In this document: positions 1-9,166 of the stretch, piece after piece
Position numbering within the stretch: position 1 is the stretch's first letter
How the letters are laid out: each line of letters starts with the position of its first letter
DNA from: Stratiolaelaps scimitus
Taxonomy: Eukaryota > Arthropoda > Arachnida > Mesostigmata > Laelapidae
Assembly: GCA_019614645.1 (NCBI GenBank)
Contig: JABWDB010000001.1
Location: 17,897,501 to 17,961,500, forward strand
DNA length: 64,000 nt
Direction of reading: 5' to 3'
Position numbers and translations under genes: made by a program
Notes under the pieces: generated by a model
The model's database searches: none
Told to the model about the DNA's origin: nothing
Seen by the model: the letters and a program-made list of their open reading frames with translations, nothing else

Positions 1-59
1 CGCCCTCAATTCCAGTTGATACGAACTTCGTATCGCCTGAAGTTAAGGATGAAAAATGA
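1..59 (+). other. possible 3' end of a coding sequence (very short)
   Basis: The frame beginning at base 3 is open from the window edge to a TGA at 57-59 and ends in a polar, protein-like tail (SIPVDTNFVSPEVKDEK). Eighteen codons prove nothing, but this could be the last residues of a gene to the left. A 17-base odd palindrome (GATACGAA, one base, TTCGTATC) lies at 18-34. No AATAAA follows closely. Seen: the open frame. Inferred: that it is coding. Confidence 0.12.
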
Positions 60-270
60 TTGATAAAAGTTATATAATTGGCTTTTATAGAGATATCGCA
101 AAGATATGCGCTCGAAATGTGCCCCATTTTTCAGGCAGAAAATGGGCTCGTGTGTTCCTGCGAAGGCCGGACAACACTGTAGTATCCCAGAATCGCATTT
201 TCTATGAAAACCCCGTGGCGCTGACGCAAAGGCTGCAGCGATTGCATTGGAAAAAGGCTAACGTGGCCAG
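56..270 (+). CDS. candidate coding exon, unknown protein
   Basis: A 71-codon open frame starts with ATG at 56, directly after in-frame stops, and runs into a perfect 5' splice site (CCAG|GTAAGT, cut after base 270). The product is basic and rich in Arg, Asn and Val (segments such as SGRKWARVFLRRPDN and LQRLHWKKANVAR). I recognise no family. It overlaps the other possible reading of bases 1-59 as a C-terminus, in which case this would be 3' untranslated sequence. No partner exon could be recognised downstream, so it may be a chance frame next to a chance donor. Confidence 0.2.
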
Positions 271-1860
271 GTAAGTGTGCAATGAGTGTGACGATGATAT
301 ACAGGTAATCTATGTTACGTACACCTTTCTTATCGCTATATAGATAAATTTAGGTAAATCGACTATCACAGCGCCCACTATTACACACGACAGATAGACA
401 TATATGGTTCACTGCAGTATATAGCTACCACTGTTATTAAACAGTGATTTCGATTTTGCCAATCGCTTCGGGGCGGCCGGAGGTGGACCACAGCGACTCG
501 TACTGCGCGACCCCCTTAATAGTAGCTGAGTTCGATGCTACGCTCCGCTAAGTCCCGGTATAAGAGGTCCACGCCGCATATCATTGAGGCTTCTTCGCAG
601 GGCTGGCAGCTAACTGGGCCACACCGTCGTGGTACTATGACTAAAATATGATCTCTCAAAGGTTCCTCGACAGCCAATCCTTGGAAATCAACGCTGCAAA
701 AGAAGATGAGCTAATCCTTATTTCCAGCGGCTCATTAATGAACCAACACTTGAGCTAAAGTGTTGGTTCATTGATGGGCCGTCGCAACCAGCAGAGAGAT
801 GTGGCCCAAGGGACGCGATTCACTGCATGCCCTCTTGCATTTCGTTGATTTGATAGATAATTATTGCGCTTGTTGTGAATTCATATGAATTCGAGTTATA
901 CAGTCGAGTGCTCGTTCCCGTTCGAACACTTTGCAGATATCTTCTGGATTACTCGGACGAGAGCGAGACGAACCTAGGCTACGGAGATGTACCGGTAACT
1001 CGCTGAATTTCTATTTGATTTACGGGTATGACGCCGATTGCGTTTGATTGCACAATATTTTCATAGCTGTCGGGCCTCACGATTGATTCCCGAGTCGAAC
1101 GGATCGCGTGACGAGCGATGACCTCGCGATTGATTACGAAGTACACACTAGTTATGACAACGTTTGACTGTTACGGCAAGTCACTCAGTGCCATGGCTGA
1201 AGTTATGCCAACTTCTGGTGAACGCCCACCCATGAGAACAATATCAATGAAGTGAAATGCGCTTAATTCGCTTCGCCTCTGTTTTTCTATCGTTCGGTTG
1301 AACCGGCCCCGAATTGATACGTGTTAGAATGATTATAATGTACTAATTGATTGTAATTGGTAATCGAATCGATTGTAACAGAAATTCTCTTTGTTGTGTT
1401 TGTCCACTTCTGTTGTTGCCTCTGTAGAGAAAATATCCTATTCTGTGGTGGCGAACGATGGACTCGCGTTTTGTCGAACCCACCCTGTCCACCACATTAT
1501 CGATCTCATCGGAACAAGTGTCTGCTGTTCACAACGGACGTCATGCTCGTGTCGGGAATGTCGAACTCAGTGGTGTTCAAATGGCACTCAAATAAACGAA
1601 ACAAGGCCTGCACTTGAATTTGGCCATGGCGCGTTAGCCAACGCCATGTTCTTGATTCGATCTGTATATATACGAAATTTGCCACATTTAAAGCTGGATG
1701 ATACGGAGAAGGCCTAAGAAGTTGCGTTCTGCAATTCCGTTGCATCAACATTCGTCGTTTTCCTGTTAACCGACTGTTCAACGAAGCGCATTGATCAGTT
1801 GAACAAGATCGGCTATCAGCAATCGGCCGCGTTGTGGTGCATACCTGTCTTTGATCCATG
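271..1860. other. non-coding stretch, no gene recognised
   Basis: I see no convincing exon here. Overlapping short frames at 1357-1922 on both strands have no recognisable domain and run into the TA tract. The notable contents are a tight hairpin (737-772) and a 16-base perfect palindrome, GAATTCATATGAATTC, at 877-892. Confidence 0.5.
737..772. repeat. 15-bp perfect hairpin, 6-base loop
   Basis: The arms AATGAACCAACACTT (737-751) and AAGTGTTGGTTCATT (758-772) are exact reverse complements around a 6-base loop. With one G-T wobble the stem extends to 734-775. There is no T-run after it and no nearby gene end, so there is no reason to call it a terminator. It belongs to the set of tight inverted repeats seen across the window. 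Confidence 0.85.
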
Positions 1861-1871
1861 GGTATGCATGC

Positions 1872-1898
<27 letters not shown>
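1872..1898. repeat. (TA)n microsatellite
   Basis: About 27 bases of uninterrupted AT alternation, just left of the tandem hairpins at 1921-2012. Confidence 0.95.
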
Positions 1899-1902
<4 letters not shown>

Positions 1903-1920
1903 GAGCCTGCAATATTGCAC

Positions 1921-1981
1921 AAATCTGTTAACAGCTGATAATGCTAACTCCCACTTAGCATTATCAGTTGTTAACAGATTT
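1921..1981. repeat. 27-bp near-perfect hairpin, 7-base loop
   Basis: The left arm (1921-1947, beginning AAATCTGTTAACAGC) pairs with the right arm (1955-1981) over 27 positions with one G-T wobble at 1934/1969. The loop is CTCCCAC. A second hairpin starts two bases later, and AAATCTGTTA occurs again at 2014-2023. There are no transposon ends, target-site duplication or ORF. Confidence 0.85.
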
Positions 1982-1982
1982 T

Positions 1983-2012
1983 CTAAGCTGATAATCAGCT
2001 TTATCAGCTTAG
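1983..2012. repeat. 12-bp perfect hairpin, 6-base loop
   Basis: CTAAGCTGATAA (1983-1994) and TTATCAGCTTAG (2001-2012) are exact reverse complements around TCAGCT. It shares the word CTGATAA with the hairpin immediately upstream, which suggests the two arose together by local copying. Confidence 0.85.
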
Positions 2013-2274
2013 CAAATCTGTTACGTGGAGTTGATTAGAAAGTTCCGTTACTCCTCGCTGTTCCGTGAGGAACCGCTTCAAATACACTTTGTCCGGACAC
2101 AGAAGGATCTCCTTGTACAGATTGCATTGTTTGTCACTGCTAACAAAGTAGATGCTATGATGATGATGGTGATTATCTGCTAATCAAATGCCAATCAGGT
2201 CGTGCGTAAGCTATCGCTTAGAACACAAGCCGCTAAATCCAATAGCGAGAGATGTTGAGAGTGCACATGCTATA

Positions 2275-2288
2275 TCTCTCTCTCTCTC
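2275..2288. repeat. (TC)n microsatellite
   Basis: A short TC-dinucleotide run within otherwise unremarkable non-coding sequence. Confidence 0.8.
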
Positions 2289-2452
2289 CCGATCGTGTGT
2301 CCCGCTATGATATTTAACGGCTCGTAAATTTAAATGTTTCTATAAATAGACATGTAGATACTGGTACAGAGTTACACGCGAACCGCATATGCAACCTACG
2401 GTTAGCTGGTCACCTAACGTGTTTGGTAACATAACAGTTTCTGCAGAACGGC

Positions 2453-2509
2453 GGACACAAAGCTAGAAATTGGACACTAAGCTAGAAATTGGACACAAAG
2501 CTAGAAATT
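2453..2509. repeat. 19-bp tandem repeat, 3 copies
   Basis: Three head-to-tail copies of GGACACAAAGCTAGAAATT (2453-2471, 2472-2490, 2491-2509), the middle one with a single A-to-T change. There are no spacers, so this is a minisatellite and not a CRISPR array. Confidence 0.9.
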
Positions 2510-4412
2510 GAATCACTGCGAGGATAGCCTGCACCTATGACGGCGGTGATGACATTCAAAATCCAGTGATCGGTCGACTGTTGTTACAGGTAGTCGGAAG
2601 TATGATAAGGCGAGTTCTATACGACTGCTACTGTTGCGTGTGACCCTGACGTTATTCATTTTAGCCTGCTCCGTCTCTCGATTTTTGCGCACGATCCTAG
2701 CTAATTTGTTTGTAACTTTCGAAGGATTGGCAAAGCAAGGATTGTTCTTCTTGTGGTTAGGTTGCTTAGCTATGAGCGGGACTTGGCCGGTATTGAGACA
2801 AGAACAACAACAACAGCAGCAACAACAACAATCACCAAAGTTACCTGTGTTAGTTTGTTTGAGCGAAAATTAATCGACAAAAATAAAGCAGATATATGTG
2901 GCTTACTATAATCAGTTAATGATAAGATGTGAGAAGGTAGCACATCGGATCGAATAAAGGAAAATTCTGTAAAATGTGGCTCCCTTATTGTTTCTTCATA
3001 TTTTTTATTTGTAATATTCGAGAATATATGAATAGAAAAACGAGCTGTTGCCGACAGACTAATAACTTTTGTAGGGCTTTACCGAATATTTGTCAAATTT
3101 GTTGATAGAGTCTATATCGCACTAGGCATAGACAAAATTAAACGTTTTGCGTCTGGTACGAGTCATTCGATAGTACGGTAGAATCAGGAAGCCTGACGTT
3201 CCCAGCGCTAGGTTTCCTTTTAGAGGCGCATTTTGACTGTACTAAGTCAGCTAACGTTTTTAAACGGCCTCGAAGAGTTGATGTCGCCTGTGTTCGACAC
3301 CTATAATGGTATGTCAGTACGCTATATAACCTATATGTATATATGCTCGTCACATAGGGAACGCCTAACATAGGAAGACATTTCTCCTATGCCACGCAGC
3401 CGTGTGATTATTGTAATGTTCTGTACGGTTTTAGACGATTCCGATAGAAAACCATAGATTCACTCACTTACTCGCTGACCCATTTGCTATACGAAATAAT
3501 CCCGGCACTTGTCTGAAAGGGTCTTTCTAGCTGATAAAGATCCATGACAAGTTCTAATTTATTCAAGCATAGATTTTCAAGTGTGCTAATTTTTTCCAAA
3601 GCCTATGCATGTTGCCTTAATTCCTTGCGGTGGGGAACGATTCTTGTGGTTTATTCATTGCGTAACGGTACGTATTCTTCAGATGCGGTTATTGAAGAAC
3701 ACGAATGCATGCCCTTGAAGGCAAACTCGCGCTGTGGCAACTGATGATAAAGTTGTCTTCAGATGACAGGTTAATTGTATTTGACTCCGAATGCAAGGTC
3801 AGCCACAAATCATGCCTTCTCAAATCGTTACTTCGGCTGGTCGCTGAAAAAGCTCTTGTGCTTAGAAAAACGGATAGGTCACAACGCCTTGAATCTCAGC
3901 CTGACGATATTGCATAAGAGACTGTCTCAAATTGGCCAGTGAGTATATTGTGCTGGCAAATGCGTCTGCTTTGTCGGCAACGCGTCTACCCTTGATGGAT
4001 TTTTATAGCTGAAAATTCAGTGGCGCACACCAGACTGCATGCTGGGGCAGTTCTCACTCCGTATCACATTGTGACGAACATCGAACGCCAGTCGTGCTGA
4101 TGGTGAAGTTCGTCTTGTTTATTTGTCGTCGATATCCGCTCATTTGTTTGTGAAAGATTCAAAAATGCTTCAATAAAGCTGCACAAGTAACTCCCAATGG
4201 TTGTTTCCCCTTTGACATCTTTTCGTGAAATATTACCTTCGATCAGTTTTTCGGAAAGCCTGTAGCATAGAGCGACTTTCCAGGAATCGTTTTGGCCATT
4301 TCCGCAATCGAGTGGACTAGTTGCGACAAAGCAATATCTAATAATTATATTGTTTGGACCCGTGTCGACAATAGCCTATAAACAGACCCCGTTCGAAGCA
4401 ATGCGAAAGCGG
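2510..4412. other. non-coding stretch, nothing recognised
   Basis: No recognisable protein on either strand. It holds a CAA/CAG triplet run (about 2811-2831) and scattered short frames without domains or paired splice sites. Confidence 0.5.
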
Positions 4413-4450
4413 TACCGTGGACGTTAAATATTGGCTAAGAATCAGCCCGA
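4413..4450 (+). repeat. dispersed ~39-bp repeat, copy A
   Basis: It begins TACCGTGGACGTTAAA and ends ATCAGCCCGA. It matches 5699-5737 in the same orientation over its whole length, with about four substitutions and one single-base gap. The hairpin present in copy B is reduced here to GGCT/AGCC. Confidence 0.7.
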
Positions 4451-5698
4451 GAAAGTTTACTTTTGGTAGACCCCACATTACTGGCGTATAATGAATTCGC
4501 CATTATCTGTATACAGAGTTTGATAATCAAGATCGTTGAGGATGCAACGATCCTTGTTGGCTTATTTTTCAAGCGAAGTATCAGCATATATTGTCATTAT
4601 AGAATTATTATTATTATTCAAACTCACAATAATTAGGAATTATTTCTAGGGATTATTTGGGGGGTGGAGGAACCATTAAAGAATAATTCGTGATTATTGT
4701 GAGTAGTTGTCGTATCCGTCGGCGTGGCACCTGTGCATAATACGGTGCCCATCTGCAGCGTAACCCAGCATGACAGTAATGACTGTGTACTTGATTCATA
4801 ATATTCCCACTATTCCAGCTATTCAAAATGAGGCAGAGTATCATCAAGAAGGTAATTTTGATATGGTCCGCCCCCCATCCCCCGCTTAAACGTTTGCTGT
4901 TCGCTGTCGAAACGTATCTACAGCAAGAACAGCACAGAAACAGGTGAAACAATCTGATGGAGATAAGGGAGACAGCGCTTCCCGTTAAGCAGCATTAAGG
5001 AAGTTGGCGTGTTTTTGTATTTTGATGAAATCTGCCGGCAGGGCCACCGCCCGAAATACAGTTAACACGTAGCGCCGTCTAGAGTTTCGACGTTCGCCGT
5101 AACTGCAGTTCGTTAACTTGGACTGACCCTGGGCTGTCAAGAGCAAGAATCGTTTTGTGTTCCGCGAAAGTCTGAAACGGCGACAGCGGGACGATTTCGC
5201 GCCGCAAGCGTCAGGCCGCCAGCTCCTCCTCAAATCTTGAAATAGGCAACTGACTCGCGGACTGATGGGTTGACCGATGTTTAATCGAACGTGATATTGT
5301 ACATGTATCTGTAACGGGGTGGCGGGCAGAACAACTGGTCATGATGCTACACTTTACCTCGACGTCCACATAGAACATACGACGCTACAAAGGCGGCCCT
5401 AGTGAAAAGTATGCGTGTGTGGATATGTGGTTGGACACATTGAGCTTGCGAGGGGAGGAGGAATTGTGTTCTCTTGAGAGCAGTGTAACATATAGCTAGT
5501 AATTGGTAATAATGCCTCTGAACTCACTGGCATAATTCAGTCCCAATGCCCTGTCTGCCGGTAACAGCACGATAAGGTTTTAGAGATGTCCACCGACATT
5601 TTTTAAGCCGCTACTTATTCCCCTTCTAAGAGAAAGCTCTAGTAATAGTGGTACTAGTAGTAGTAGTATCAGCAGCAGCAGTGGTGTAAAAGCAGTTC
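4451..5698. other. non-coding stretch, nothing recognised
   Basis: No exon or RNA gene recognised. Small frames on the minus strand (4653-4952, 4985-5233) lack domains. A GTA/CAG triplet run lies around 5655-5685. Confidence 0.5.
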
Positions 5699-5737
5699 TA
5701 CCGTGGACGTTAAAAGTTGGGCTGAGAGTCAGCCCGA
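5699..5737 (+). repeat. dispersed ~39-bp repeat, copy B, with hairpin
   Basis: Partner of 4413-4450. It contains a perfect mini-hairpin, GGGCTGA-GAG-TCAGCCC. A weaker third match to the hairpin core lies at 47544-47567 (GCTGAGGGTCAGCTCGAAAA), where the outer base pair is changed on both sides; that match could be chance. Confidence 0.7.
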
Positions 5738-5739
5738 AA

Positions 5740-6473
5740 ACCCATCGGTGAAATAAGACCCTTAGTAGTAGTGGTGGCAGCAAAGAGACAGACCGAAGAA
5801 GTTAGCTGGTTCGCGTGCCGACGGCTAAACGCCTCCGAGCGACACGCTCCGATGATTCTCACGCCAACGCCCGCGGCGGCACCGGCAGCCGAATGTCGAA
5901 GCCGAACCGCTGCTGTTGCTGCCCCCGCTGAACCGCTAGCTCCTACTCGTCGGCTGGGGACATCAACAATGGACAGTGGACAGCGACCTAGCAACGGCGA
6001 CACGTTGCCTGCCGAGTCCCGGACAAGACGAAGGCAGGGCACTTTGCGCGGCCGTCGTTGTCACTACTGAAGCTGTTGCCCTACCGGCGGCTTCTTTGTG
6101 AGCGCGTTTCATCTTCGAAACGGTTGCATGCCCCGCCGAGATCACATGACGTGCGCATCCGCCCATGGAACACGAGTCTGGATGACGTTTCGGTATGTGC
6201 ACTCGTGCTACTCGCGGAACTTGAGAGTGTAGCATGGAACGAGCGAGCAACGATAATACGATAAAAGATTGTGGCCTCCAAACACACAACATAGTGGCCT
6301 CCTTCATCTAAGCTTATCTTGTAACCTTCGCTGTGTACAGGTTACACCTCTGTATAGATAATTTCTGTTCTCCCCTGCACATCATCAGATGAGTGCTCCG
6401 TAAACGAAGTTGTCACGGATCTGGAGTCATCTCGCCTCCCTCATTGGACACCAGCACCTCTCGATCCGCCAAG
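5740..6473 (+). promoter_or_regulatory. CpG-rich leader / probable promoter region of the MBOAT7 gene
   Basis: From about 5780 the sequence becomes CpG-dense and opens long frames on both strands at once, typical of GC-rich leaders rather than genuine coding. In the last 85 bases an in-frame TGA (6390-6392) precedes the MBOAT7 ATG. A pyrimidine-rich stretch ending CAG (about 6365-6388) could be a splice acceptor, implying a further upstream exon. A four-codon upstream ORF (ATG at 6389, TAA at 6401-6403) lies in the presumed leader. No clear TATA box is visible, so the transcription start is unknown. Confidence 0.3.
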
Positions 6474-6636
6474 ATGTCAGCATCGAGTTTCCGCTTCTCG
6501 TTTGTCGACGGATTACGGTGCCTAGCCGTGGTAGGGACCCACGTGGCCTTGGGTCCCATGTTGAGCGATGTGCAGGGACCGGCACGTCGGTGGCTTTCAC
6601 TGCTCACCGGGCTGATGAGCGCGCTGCTTTTGTGCG
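6474..6636 (+). CDS. MBOAT7: MBOAT7 coding exon 1
   Basis: Residues 1-54 plus one base of codon 55. Hydrophobic N-terminal membrane segments (GLRCLAVVGTHVALGPML; WLSLLTGLMSALLLC) align in character with the start of vertebrate MBOAT7. The exon ends at TGTGCG|GTAAGT, a consensus donor. Reading through would add only out-of-family residues before a stop, so splicing is the better model. Confidence 0.85.
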
Positions 6637-8250
6637 GTAAGTGCTGTTATACTATATATATATATCGTAGACAGTGAGCAGGCGGTAAGTGTTATGCTCC
6701 TCTCGTTCCGTTCCGCGTCAACGTTTTGTGCCAGTGAGTGTTCCACCGAACACACTGAGGGTGTCCGTCTGCGCCTGTGAGCGTAAGTTGGCCAGAGCGA
6801 CTATGTCGATCGGCCCTGTTAACTCGCTCTTGAGACGCCAGTTTGCTGCGCAATTTCTGGATAATCATGGCATAATAATTACACAATAATAGTAAAATAG
6901 AAGCAAAAAGAATAATCACCACGAACAGGGCTGTAGGAAGAAGGGTATAACTGGACGTGTTCCTTGTGCTCTTTGTTCGTCGCTCGCTACTGAAATCAAC
7001 ATTATCCATTTTTGCCAAACCCTAACTGACTGTGGGAGTCGCACACAGACACCCGGGTAACTATCGAATCGATGCGTTTATGAGCACGATGCGGCCGCAG
7101 CGTTGGATCCATCTGTTGAGACGACGGATGGAGAAGCCGAGTCGCCGTTGTGCGCCAAAGTTGCCGCAGATCCAACGGAACTCCGGATGAATTGGCTATC
7201 ACACCTAAGACGGGTCCCTCTCGACAGAAACACGACGAGAAATCCGGATCCTTAGAATTCAAATATAATAACAGATAACAGAAAGGTATCAACAGGAACG
7301 AAATGGTGAAGATGAAGGGGGCGCCCCTTTTCTCTCTCCTCGAATCTTTCACATTTAAGCAACAGAGCAACGATTTTACTATTTCGGTGTTAGTAGATAA
7401 TTATCCCCCGCGGTAATTGGCTCCTGGCACGACGAATGTCTGCGTGGCATTTTGAGGCATTTTTGTATCATTAAAATCACCCGGTTGTTTTTTTTCATTT
7501 GCCTGACGTCCATTTGATGTTAGCTTGTTAAGTCTGTTTCGCAAGCCAACGGTACTGCTACCGTTGGCTTGCGTAGCAGGAGAATACAATGAGGTGGTTG
7601 GTTGACTTTTCCTCGAAAGTTAGGTCGTTGCCAAGCATACATGAGCTCTTTTGTCATATGTATTAATGTGTCGAACTAACCAGTAGAGCAGTGAGTGATC
7701 AATGACGGGAAGACTAAATCGCCTTTTTACATAATACAACATCTGTGATAGCGATAAATATAATTAGATAAATAATTAGATAGCAGGGTCTCTTAAGCTT
7801 CAACGGGTGACAGTTGACGTTCAGTTAGGCAATGCTGCGGAGGTTGTAATAAGTCCGCGCTGACTTGCTGTCCGAATGAATTCGGGTTAATTTTACGGCT
7901 TGCACAGATTTTCATATATAAACAAATTAATTTTCAACCGAATTGAAATGGAATAATATCTAGTCTCTTGAAATTTATGATTTTTCCGTTGAATGCTTAT
8001 TCCAGGAGGCTCGATGTGGTACCTGGTGGCTGTCTCAGCGGCAGCCTCTCTAGTTCTTTATTTAACACGCAACCTCCCCGGCCGTTACATGATCAACTTT
8101 ACGTTGAGCTTCGCCTGTCTCTCGTATTACCGCTGGTGTTATACGTGTGTTCAGACTCATGGCATTCTAATGCAGATGGTTCTCCGGATGATCTCGCTAG
8201 CCGCCGATCTTTCTACGGATGACAAATGCGTCTGTTCAACTTCAGCGTCA

Positions 8251-8281
<31 letters not shown>

Positions 8282-9162
8282 GATCACTCTGCCTGACGTG
8301 TTCTTTACCGAAGTCCCCTCTCGACATTGTCTGCTACCTCTGGTGTCACGTCGGGCTTCTGACCACCCCTGTCATTCGCTATCGAACATTCCAGCATCAT
8401 TTCAGCGATCACTTCAGCGTACCTCGCCGCGACAGAATGCCACTTGTGACGAGTATCCTCAAGATACTTGCCATTCTCGTTCCGACGGGGATTATTTTCG
8501 ACCAGCTGATACGGCTCGATATGCCCACGAAGGACGAGTTCTTCGAGCGTGGATTGGTGTTCAAGCTTTGCTACCTAGCGGCGATGTGTTTGCTCTTCCG
8601 CTGTAGGCTATACGCGGGTCTACTTCTGGGCGAAGCGTCCGCGCTAAGTCTTGGACTTGGAGTGTATCCGGGCGCTATTCAGTGCAGGCCCGAAATAGGC
8701 CCCGTGTCGTACGCTGATAAGGCTTCGGCGGGACCAGATACGTCGACCGTCTACGGGGTTCGGCCTAGCGTCGAGGCCAAAGCTAGCGTACAAGAGTATG
8801 CTCGTTGCTGGAACGCCACAGTCCAAGGCTGGCTCGTCCGTTGCGTCTACAAGAGAGCTCCGGGCTCACGTATACATCGCATGCTGGTCACGTTCTTTGT
8901 TAGCGGCCTCTGGCATGGAAATCATTTAGGCCATTGGCTCTTCTTTATTCAGGTATTTGTCTACATCGTCTCGGTCGAGATGAAATACGAACGACACCTG
9001 CATCGCCTGCCCTATTTCATCCGATGGCTGCTCTTTAATGTCACGCTAGGCTACTGGTTCACACCATACAGCCTCTTAGATATCAGCCTTATTTGGAAGA
9101 CCTACTCCGAGCTATGGTTCATCGGTCAGCTGGCCACAGCCATCGGCTTCGCTCTGAGTTAA
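6474..9162 (+). CDS. MBOAT7: lysophosphatidylinositol acyltransferase, MBOAT7/LPIAT1 family (whole gene)
   Basis: Join 6474-6636 and 8006-9162: 1320 bases, 439 residues (human MBOAT7 is 472). Family role: a multi-pass ER enzyme that transfers polyunsaturated acyl groups, typically arachidonoyl-CoA, to lysophosphatidylinositol in phosphoinositide remodelling; the fly homologue is farjavit. Seen: the family order of segments, including TTPVIRYRTF, LGVYPG, the catalytic Asn in CWNATVQGWL (residue 324) and the catalytic His in SGLWHGNHLGHW (residue 358), close to human Asn321 and His356. Many hydrophobic segments are consistent with a polytopic protein. Oddities: ten glutamines (CAA/CAG mixed) at residues 137-146, and an AATAAA overlapping the stop codon. 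The start is the first ATG after an in-frame TGA and has A at -3. Transcription direction and splice phase agree throughout. Confidence 0.9.
6692..7009 (-). CDS. candidate antisense ORF, small single-pass membrane protein
   Basis: On the minus strand an ATG at 7009 with a strong context (AAAAATGG) opens 105 codons. The N-terminus is polar and basic (MDNVDFSSERRTKSTR), followed by a roughly 25-residue hydrophobic segment (PTALFVVIILFASILLLLCN), then a basic stretch (QKLRSKLASQERVNRADR), the topology of a type II membrane protein. It lies entirely within the MBOAT7 intron on the opposite strand. I recognise no family. Open frames of this size occur by chance in 64 kb, and T-rich DNA readily mimics membrane segments, so this is a candidate only. 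Confidence 0.18.
   Translation of the reverse strand: MDNVDFSSERRTKSTRNTSSYTLLPTALFVVIILFASILLLLCNYYAMIIQKLRSKLASQERVNRADRHSRSGQLTLTGADGHPQCVRWNTHWHKTLTRNGTRGA
7540..7573. repeat. 15-bp perfect hairpin, 4-base loop
   Basis: CGCAAGCCAACGGTA (7540-7554) and TACCGTTGGCTTGCG (7559-7573) are exact reverse complements around CTGC, inside the MBOAT7 intron. The stem is GC-rich and would fold stably in the pre-mRNA. Confidence 0.85.
8006..9162 (+). CDS. MBOAT7: MBOAT7 coding exon 2 (catalytic core)
   Basis: Begins after TATTCCAG and supplies two bases of Gly55, then residues 56-439 and TAA. It carries almost all of the enzyme: the QMVLRMISLA segment, the polyglutamine insertion, KSPLDIVCYLWCHVGLLTTP, FRCRLYAGLLLGEASALSLG, and both catalytic motifs. 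The frame is uninterrupted for more than 380 codons, by far the longest non-repetitive frame in the window. An apparent upstream ATG at 7993 spans the splice site and is not needed once the exon is joined to exon 1. Confidence 0.92.
8252..8281 (+). repeat. polyglutamine-encoding CAA/CAG tract in MBOAT7
   Basis: Ten consecutive Gln codons, mixing CAA and CAG, flanked by Ser/Cys-rich residues (CVCSTSAS before, RSLCLTC after). This is where vertebrate MBOAT7 has a loop between membrane segments without glutamine repeats. The mixed codons argue for a tolerated stable tract rather than a freshly expanded pure CAG run. Confidence 0.85.
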
Positions 9163-9166
9163 TAAA
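9161..9166 (+). terminator. polyadenylation signal AATAAA overlapping the MBOAT7 stop codon
   Basis: The TAA stop (9160-9162) shares its last two bases with AATAAA. If this hexamer is used, cleavage would fall about 10-30 bases on, giving an almost absent 3' UTR. Other signals further on cannot be excluded. Confidence 0.5.

Larger units (their letters stand above)
6637..8005 (+). other. MBOAT7 intron 1
   Basis: 1369 bases, GTAAGT...TTCCAG. It contains a short TA run at the donor side (6654-6665), a 15-bp perfect hairpin (7540-7573) and a minus-strand frame with a membrane segment (6692-7009), described separately. Confidence 0.8.

Noticed and set aside
2453..2509. CRISPR-like repeat array
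   Set aside because: Direct 19-mers with no spacers, in animal DNA: a minisatellite.
5771..6307. Overlapping 100-codon frames on both strands before MBOAT7
   Set aside because: CpG-rich leader artefacts; none carries a family motif, and the plus frames do not splice in phase to exon 1.
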